NCBI GenBank assembly: GCA_900753135.1
Contig: CAADXZ010000186.1
Span: 1-9,553 of the forward strand
Length of the DNA: 9,553 nucleotides
Origin: Clostridia bacterium
GTDB lineage: Bacteria; Bacillota; Clostridia; TANB77; UBA1234
Direction: 5' to 3'
Shown: positions 6,376 to 9,553 of the stretch, one piece after another
Position numbering within the stretch: the first letter of the stretch is position 1
Layout: the number at the start of each line of letters is the position of its first letter
Position numbers and translations under genes: made by a program
Notes under the pieces: generated by a model
Database searches by the model: none
Told to the model about the DNA's origin: nothing
Seen by the model: only the letters and a program-made list of their open reading frames with translations

Positions 6376-6897
6376 TTAGTCTGTCTTTTTCTCGAACTTT
6401 TTGAGTTCTTCAATTTCTTTTTCTAATTTCTCAATTTTTTCTTTTAGCTCATTAGAAACACACTCATTCTTGTTTTTCTGAGGATCAATGCTTGAGAGAA
6501 AATCGGGAATAATACAAGCATCAAAAATGAAAAGAAAGGCAGTATATAATTGGATGATTAATTTAAGAGTGGGTTGATTGAAATCTGCAAGAGCCAGACA
6601 GGATGCAAACCATAAGCTGGCAAAAAAACTCATTTTCTTCAAATATTGTTTTCCGTGTTTATCAAGTATTAAAATCATTACTATGAATGCAAAACTTATA
6701 GCAAACCCTATTATTTGTAAAAAAAGTATAAACTCATTATCTGTCAAGTATTCTGACGAAATCAGAAGTACAAACATAAGAATGGTTATCCCCATCATGA
6801 ATGGCCATTTTTTCAATGCATTGTACATTGCTTTTAATTGTTCTGCCACACTTTTAAATTCCTTAGGCATATCTAATTCTTTCACTCCGTTAGTCAT
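6376..6897 (-). CDS. Four-helix membrane protein with C-terminal coiled coil, unknown function
   Basis: I do not recognise the family. The 173-residue protein has four hydrophobic segments (about 33-50, 55-78, 89-105 and 111-131). Each pair is separated by a short polar turn such as DKHGKQYLKK, and there is no cleavable signal peptide. The C-terminal 27 residues (NELKEKIEKLEKEIEELKK and following) show a heptad pattern typical of a coiled coil, probably cytosolic and oligomerising. A strong promoter sits just upstream (6968-6996). The start at 6897 lacks a good ribosome binding site: GGGGAGA lies about 25 nt away. Met10, preceded at some distance by GGAG, is an alternative start. The gene is monocistronic and points toward the RiPP operon. 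It belongs to the putative mobile element; a role in that element's biology cannot be assigned. Confidence 0.72.
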   Translation of the reverse strand: MTNGVKELDMPKEFKSVAEQLKAMYNALKKWPFMMGITILMFVLLISSEYLTDNEFILFLQIIGFAISFAFIVMILILDKHGKQYLKKMSFFASLWFASCLALADFNQPTLKLIIQLYTAFLFIFDACIIPDFLSSIDPQKNKNECVSNELKEKIEKLEKEIEELKKFEKKTD

Positions 6898-6967
6898 TTG
6901 AAATAATAGGTAAAATTAGAGAAATCTCCCCTATTTTGTAAAGAAATTATTGGTTTTCAACTATCAT

Positions 6968-6996
6968 ATTATAGCAAATAAATATAAATAGAACAA
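6968..6996 (-). promoter_or_regulatory. Sigma-A promoter with extended -10 for the membrane protein gene
   Basis: Read on the minus strand, the site has -35 TTGTTC (6996-6991), an exact 17-bp spacer and -10 TATAAT (6973-6968). TGC directly before the -10 makes it an extended -10. Transcription should start near 6961, leaving a leader of about 60 nt before the ATG at 6897. It is the best promoter seen in the window. Confidence 0.8.
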
Positions 6997-7055
6997 GATG
7001 TGGTATTTGGAAACTTATAACTACTGTAAAAGGTACAATTGGGAAAATCAATTTT

Positions 7056-7094
7056 TATAGGCACTCATTTTAATATAGAGAATGAGTGCCTATA
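7056..7094 (-). terminator. Perfect 14-bp inverted repeat downstream of the regulator pair
   Basis: Arms TATAGGCACTCATT (7056-7069) and AATGAGTGCCTATA (7081-7094) enclose an 11-nt loop, 15 bp beyond the stop of the small minus-strand gene. Its place suggests a terminator for the 7110-8860 operon and insulation of the membrane gene. However, the minus-strand sequence after the stem (AAAATTGATTTT) is not a clean U-run, so a protein-binding site is also possible. Confidence 0.5.
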
Positions 7095-7109
7095 TGGAAA
7101 ATGTCGATT

Positions 7110-7643
7110 TTATTTTGGGAAAAACTTATTTAAAGTTTCCAGTGTCCCCTTTGCAGAAAATCCCCATAGTATGCTGCTAAGAGCGTTAATAGCAGCCTGC
7201 CTCCTTCGGTAGTACGTCCGGTAGGAGATACTGGGAACGTGCTTTTCCAACTCTTCCAGGATTTCCTCTGTGTTTTTCAGTTCATGGGGAGACAGAAAGG
7301 CGTAATATAATATCCAGTAATATTCTTCCCCATGTTTATGATTTTTCCGGAGCAGATCCACAGAAGAGAGAAGCAGCTTTATCATTTTGTTACTGCGGGC
7401 AATGCTTTTTGCCCATTCTTCAATCTGGCTGTCTCCCAGATCTGCTCCTGCAGCATAGATGGAATCTAGAAATTCGTCTACACTGGTGTTGTATTCCAGT
7501 TGGAATTGAATTTCCACCTGCCGGACAGCAACCATCAGGCTATAAGTAGAATCCCGGTAACAACGGAGCAGTTTATAGGTATCATGGTACAGCGGATTAT
7601 TTTCTACTTCAGCAGAAACAGGGTGGTGATTTTTCTTTGCCAT
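7110..7643 (-). CDS. Small helical protein with sigma-region-4/ArpU-like C-terminus
   Basis: The 177-residue soluble protein is predicted to be mostly helical. The C-terminal segment from about residue 115 (EILEELEKHVPSISYRTYYR, then RRQAAINALSSILWG) has the layout of sigma-70 region 4-like or ArpU/RinA-type phage regulators: a helix, a turn with Ser-x-x-Thr-Tyr-Tyr-Arg, and a basic recognition helix. This is a resemblance by eye, not a firm assignment. Its ATG overlaps the TAA of the upstream gene (TAATG) and is preceded by GGAGG at 7657-7653, so the two are translationally coupled and probably work together. The base composition is richer in G+C than the RiPP operon, which suggests a different origin. 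A likely role is transcriptional control within an integrated element; a packaging or replication accessory is also possible. Confidence 0.72.
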   Translation of the reverse strand: MAKKNHHPVSAEVENNPLYHDTYKLLRCYRDSTYSLMVAVRQVEIQFQLEYNTSVDEFLDSIYAAGADLGDSQIEEWAKSIARSNKMIKLLLSSVDLLRKNHKHGEEYYWILYYAFLSPHELKNTEEILEELEKHVPSISYRTYYRRRQAAINALSSILWGFSAKGTLETLNKFFPK

Positions 7644-8860
7644 TATACAACCCCTCCTTTCAACAGAACTTCTGGGATTTCAGCGAAGGCAGGTAAGGTA
7701 TGCTGCAGAGGCGGAGTATGCCCTGGGACGTTGGTGACGGCGGGATTTTCCGGTTTTAGTTTTAACTCAAACTGATAGGCGGCTTTCCCCCAGGGGCAGA
7801 TAATACGTAGTGAATATAGATATATACTATCCTTGCAGGCTGATAAAGGAGATAATATATACTTTGTTTTGGGGCATCTACAACAAGAAATGCCTTGTAT
7901 TTCCAGTATTTCAGCGACTTTGCGAACAATGGCTTTGATGTGTGATTCTGGAACGCAGGAGCCTTCCTGTGAAACGATGATTTGTTCGTCAGTAATAGAT
8001 TCTGAAACGCATTCAGAATTGTTTTTAACAGGCAAGGTGTCTTCGGGTATATGTATTGGCAGTTGCATTTTCATGGCAATTTCCTCCTTATCAATCATGA
8101 CATCACTGATATTAAACATAACGGACAGATAATTACGTAGATATACCATGCTGCCATGTTTCCCGGAATAGGAAATCAGTGTGATCATGTCGGTATCTTC
8201 AAGTTTTTTAAGCAGACGGGACACAGAAGATTTCGACTGTTTCCAACGTCTGGCAAGTTCCTGATAACTGAACAAGGGATTTCCAGTCTGATTGCGAAAA
8301 TATACTACCGGACCGGCATCAGAGCCTTGCACAGATGGATCATTATAGACTGCATGAATCCAAAGATCCAAAAGAGCATCCATTTCCGAACATTTTCCTA
8401 GTCCGATTAGTTTATGAACATCTGCGATTGGAAAAAAGAAAAACCCGATGTCTTTTTTGCATGGGTAATTATAGGAAAGGGCAGTATTATCTTTTGGCCA
8501 GTCTTTGATCTTGTATTGGATAATCTTATTTTTTTCGTGTAGTGAGTAGGTTAGAAGGTTTTGCTCTACCAGGGTATCCAGTATGGATATAACCTGGTGC
8601 TGGAATTTTTGGCGGAAGTGAATCTGTAGTTCTTTAAGAGAACAGATCCATTCTCCAGGAACAACTTTGTAAGTAAGGTGTTCGATGTTCCGATAAGAGG
8701 AACTGTAATTTGCATAAGAACATAAAATGAGAAAATAAAAAAGACAGGAACCTCCGTTGGTACGGATGCTTCTGTCTTTCATAAGGGTTTGTATAAATTC
8801 CCGGTAAATCCGGCAGCGTGGAAAATCCACAATTTGTTTTAATTCTAATTGATAATTCAC
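7643..8860 (-). CDS. Protein with two winged-helix-like segments, element regulator or replication initiator-like
   Basis: The 405-residue protein starts at the GTG at 8860. GGAGG at 8871-8867 lies 6 nt before it; the frame stays open to an ATG at 8999-9001, but that extension has no ribosome binding site and reads as non-coding. Residues 71-108 (ICSLKELQIHFRQKF, then ISILDTLVEQNLLTY) look like a first winged helix. Residues 197-240 (FSYQELARRWKQSKSSVSRL, then LEDTDMITLISYSGKHG) form a clearer helix-turn-helix and wing like those of MarR-type or replication-initiator proteins. A Cys-rich patch (ISCCRCPKTK, 324-333) and a C-terminal beta-like segment follow. It is the first gene of a coupled pair with the 177-residue protein. 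Phased repeats and a -10-like box lie upstream. DNA binding is well supported; whether it regulates transcription, replication or excision is not known. Confidence 0.75.
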   Translation of the reverse strand: MNYQLELKQIVDFPRCRIYREFIQTLMKDRSIRTNGGSCLFYFLILCSYANYSSSYRNIEHLTYKVVPGEWICSLKELQIHFRQKFQHQVISILDTLVEQNLLTYSLHEKNKIIQYKIKDWPKDNTALSYNYPCKKDIGFFFFPIADVHKLIGLGKCSEMDALLDLWIHAVYNDPSVQGSDAGPVVYFRNQTGNPLFSYQELARRWKQSKSSVSRLLKKLEDTDMITLISYSGKHGSMVYLRNYLSVMFNISDVMIDKEEIAMKMQLPIHIPEDTLPVKNNSECVSESITDEQIIVSQEGSCVPESHIKAIVRKVAEILEIQGISCCRCPKTKYILSPLSACKDSIYLYSLRIICPWGKAAYQFELKLKPENPAVTNVPGHTPPLQHTLPAFAEIPEVLLKGGVV

Positions 8861-8926
8861 GATAAACCTCCATATAATATTGTAGTTGTAGTAAAATAAT
8901 TGTAGACGAAAGATACTAAAATGTTT

Positions 8927-9027
8927 ATAATATGCCCATAGGGGTGCTAAGTGGCATAGATTTGGCACAGTAAAATACCTGATATGGCATGAAAGCAACA
9001 TGAAAATTAGGGTGGATATAAGGTGGA
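8927..9027. promoter_or_regulatory. Phased short repeats upstream of the winged-helix gene
   Basis: On the plus strand TGGCATAG (8952), TGGCACAG (8963) and TGGCATGA (8985) are spaced 11 and 22 bp apart, on one face of the helix. GGTGGA occurs at 9011 and 9022, again 11 bp apart. A -10-like TATTAT for the minus-strand gene lies at 8932-8927, and the -35 zone (TGCCAC) coincides with the first repeat. Autoregulatory operators, initiator binding sites and recombinase arm sites beside the attachment site are the candidate roles. Confidence 0.45.
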
Positions 9028-9074
9028 CAGTTTGGAAAACCTTAGAGTTTTAGAGGGTTCCGAGTTTTTTTTCC

Positions 9075-9120
9075 GGGGTCTGCAACTCCCTGATCACCAG
9101 TTCAAATCTGGTCGACGCCT
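9075..9120 (+). pseudogene. Truncated tRNA-Cys(GCA): 3' part only
   Basis: The fragment carries anticodon loop CTGCAAC (9080-9086, anticodon GCA), 3' anticodon strand TCCCT, a 4-nt variable region, T-arm ACCAG-TTCAAAT-CTGGT (9096-9112), 3' acceptor strand CGACGCC (9113-9119) and discriminator T (9120). No D-arm or 5' acceptor strand precedes it. The five bases before the loop (GGGGT) give a T-T mismatch at 31-39 and a G-T pair at 27-43, so they are probably not the native stem. It cannot yield a functional tRNA on its own. Confidence 0.82.
9080..9120 (+). other. Probable attachment site (att core) of an integrated element
   Basis: Identity to tRNA-Cys begins at the anticodon loop and runs to the 3' end, the usual shape of the att half left when a tyrosine recombinase inserts an element into a tRNA gene and the element restores the 3' half at its other end. 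The right flank has a native-looking hairpin and tRNA-Met; the left flank holds regulator-like genes. The other att copy and the integrase would lie beyond the left edge. The precise crossover is inferred. Confidence 0.65.
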
Positions 9121-9123
9121 TTT

Positions 9124-9150
9124 AGAAGCACTAATTTTAGTGTTTCTTTT
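9124..9150 (+). terminator. Hairpin after the tRNA-Cys fragment
   Basis: AGAAGCACTAA (9124-9134) pairs with TTAGTGTTTCT (9137-9147), with one G-T pair, a TT loop and a short T-run (9147-9150). It is either the native tRNA-Cys terminator or a processing spacer before the tRNA-Met. Confidence 0.6.
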
Positions 9151-9162
9151 GTAATTTAATAT

Positions 9163-9236
<74 letters not shown>

Positions 9237-9241
9237 CTAAG

Positions 9242-9278
9242 AAAGACTTTAGAGAATATCTAAGGTCTTTTTCTTTTT
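9242..9278 (+). terminator. Rho-independent terminator of tRNA-fMet
   Basis: AAAGACTTTAGA (9242-9253) pairs with TCTAAGGTCTTT (9259-9270), with a single G-T wobble and a 5-nt loop, followed by a long T-rich run to 9278. It ends the tRNA transcript 5 bp after the gene. Confidence 0.88.
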
Positions 9279-9298
9279 GTAAAAATCTTAGATATAAA

Positions 9299-9353
9299 AA
9301 AGAAATAGTACACCAGATTTCCGTTTAATAGAAATTTAGTGTACTATTTCTTT
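9299..9353 (-). terminator. Long hairpin, terminator of the minus-strand PTS regulator
   Basis: Perfect 15-bp arms AAAGAAATAGTACAC (9299-9313) and GTGTACTATTTCTTT (9339-9353) are extended, after a 1x1 mismatch, by AGATTTC/GAAATTT. On the minus strand the stem is followed by a T-run. It overlaps the stop codon of the regulator gene. It could also act on the plus strand, making it bidirectional. Confidence 0.8.
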
Positions 9354-9553
9354 ATCTTTTATTTAAGATATCAATTTGTTTTCGTACTTTCTCTTTTTCT
9401 TCTTCATTAAGCAGAGGAGAAACACATAAATATTTACTCTCATCAAGATCAAGGGGCACGGTGGAAATAATGAAATCATATTGATCCAGTTTTTCATCAT
9501 GCAATTTATGTAAAGAAATGATCTTTTTAACATCAATTTCAGAAAATTCTCGT
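9352..9553 (-). CDS. C-terminal end of a PRD/PTS EIIB-like transcriptional regulator (partial)
   Basis: Only the last 66 codons lie in the window; the 5' part runs off the right edge. The frame reads REFSEIDVKKIISL, then DQYDFIISTVPL and YLCVSPLLNEEEKEKVRKQI before the stop. The core YDxIISTVPL followed by a VSPLL-x-EEEKEKV segment is the typical end of EIIB-like domains (galactitol/ascorbate type) in BglG/MtlR/LicR-family activators and antiterminators, whose activity is set by PTS phosphorylation according to sugar supply. The exact sugar cannot be told. It is transcribed toward the tRNA genes and ends in a strong hairpin. It is probably part of the conserved chromosome outside the inserted element. 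The family call rests on a short segment but is a good pattern match. Confidence 0.75.
   Translation of the reverse strand, partial: REFSEIDVKKIISLHKLHDEKLDQYDFIISTVPLDLDESKYLCVSPLLNEEEKEKVRKQIDILNKR

Noticed and set aside
6578..6901. An open frame on the plus strand opposite the membrane protein gene
   Set aside because: It has no ribosome binding site and no plausible domain, and it mirrors the coding of the minus-strand gene, which has its own promoter and clear membrane segments.
7833..8401. Plus-strand open frames opposite the winged-helix gene
   Set aside because: They are antisense shadows; the minus strand has the ribosome binding site, coupling and recognisable helix-turn-helix.
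8861..9001. A 47-codon N-terminal extension of the winged-helix protein to the ATG at 9001
   Set aside because: No ribosome binding site precedes it, it reads as an aromatic-rich non-coding frame, and the GTG at 8860 has an ideal GGAGG at 6 nt.

Overview
The window looks like chromosome of an anaerobic gut-type Clostridia (Lachnospiraceae-like Bacillota). The grounds are strong A+T bias, GGAGG-type ribosome binding sites before almost every gene, GTG starts, tRNA genes without encoded CCA, and protein types common in that group. The taxonomic call is an inference from these traits, not a match.

Region 1 (1-6135, plus strand) is a compact operon that reads as a RiPP (ribosomally made, post-translationally modified peptide) biosynthesis and immunity cluster. 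In order: the 3' part of an ABC ATPase; a PqqD-like peptide-recognition domain fused to an acetyltransferase-like domain; a radical SAM enzyme whose C-terminal SPASM-like region has lost its cluster cysteines; a 56-residue precursor candidate rich in Trp and Tyr; a LanF/BcrA-type ATPase and its permease; a small DUF1648/SdpI-like membrane protein; and a cobalamin-binding radical SAM enzyme. The proposed logic is that the PqqD-like domain holds the precursor leader, the two radical SAM enzymes modify the aromatic or beta-branched core, and the ATPase, permease and small membrane protein protect the producer. The first ATPase may belong to an exporter. No peptidase lies in the window. The product and the chemistry are not known from the sequence. 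The precursor gene sits between two strong stem-loops, as expected for a separately stabilised or partly terminated precursor message.

Region 2 (6136-7109) is mostly non-coding, with several inverted repeats. It holds one minus-strand gene for a four-helix membrane protein with a C-terminal coiled coil, driven by a near-ideal sigma-A promoter.

Region 3 (7110-8860, minus strand) is a translationally coupled pair: a protein with two winged-helix-like segments and a small protein with a C-terminal helical DNA-binding-like segment. The pair is visibly richer in G+C than the RiPP operon. It looks like control or replication genes of an integrated element. Upstream lie phased short repeats (8952-9027).

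Region 4 (9075-9553) appears to be the element boundary and flanking chromosome: the 3' fragment of a tRNA-Cys gene (a likely attachment site), an intact initiator tRNA-Met, terminators, and the C-terminal end of a PTS-linked (PRD/EIIB-type) regulator on the minus strand. The simplest reading is that DNA to the left, possibly including the RiPP operon, is a mobile element integrated in the tRNA-Cys anticodon loop, with its integrase beyond the left edge.
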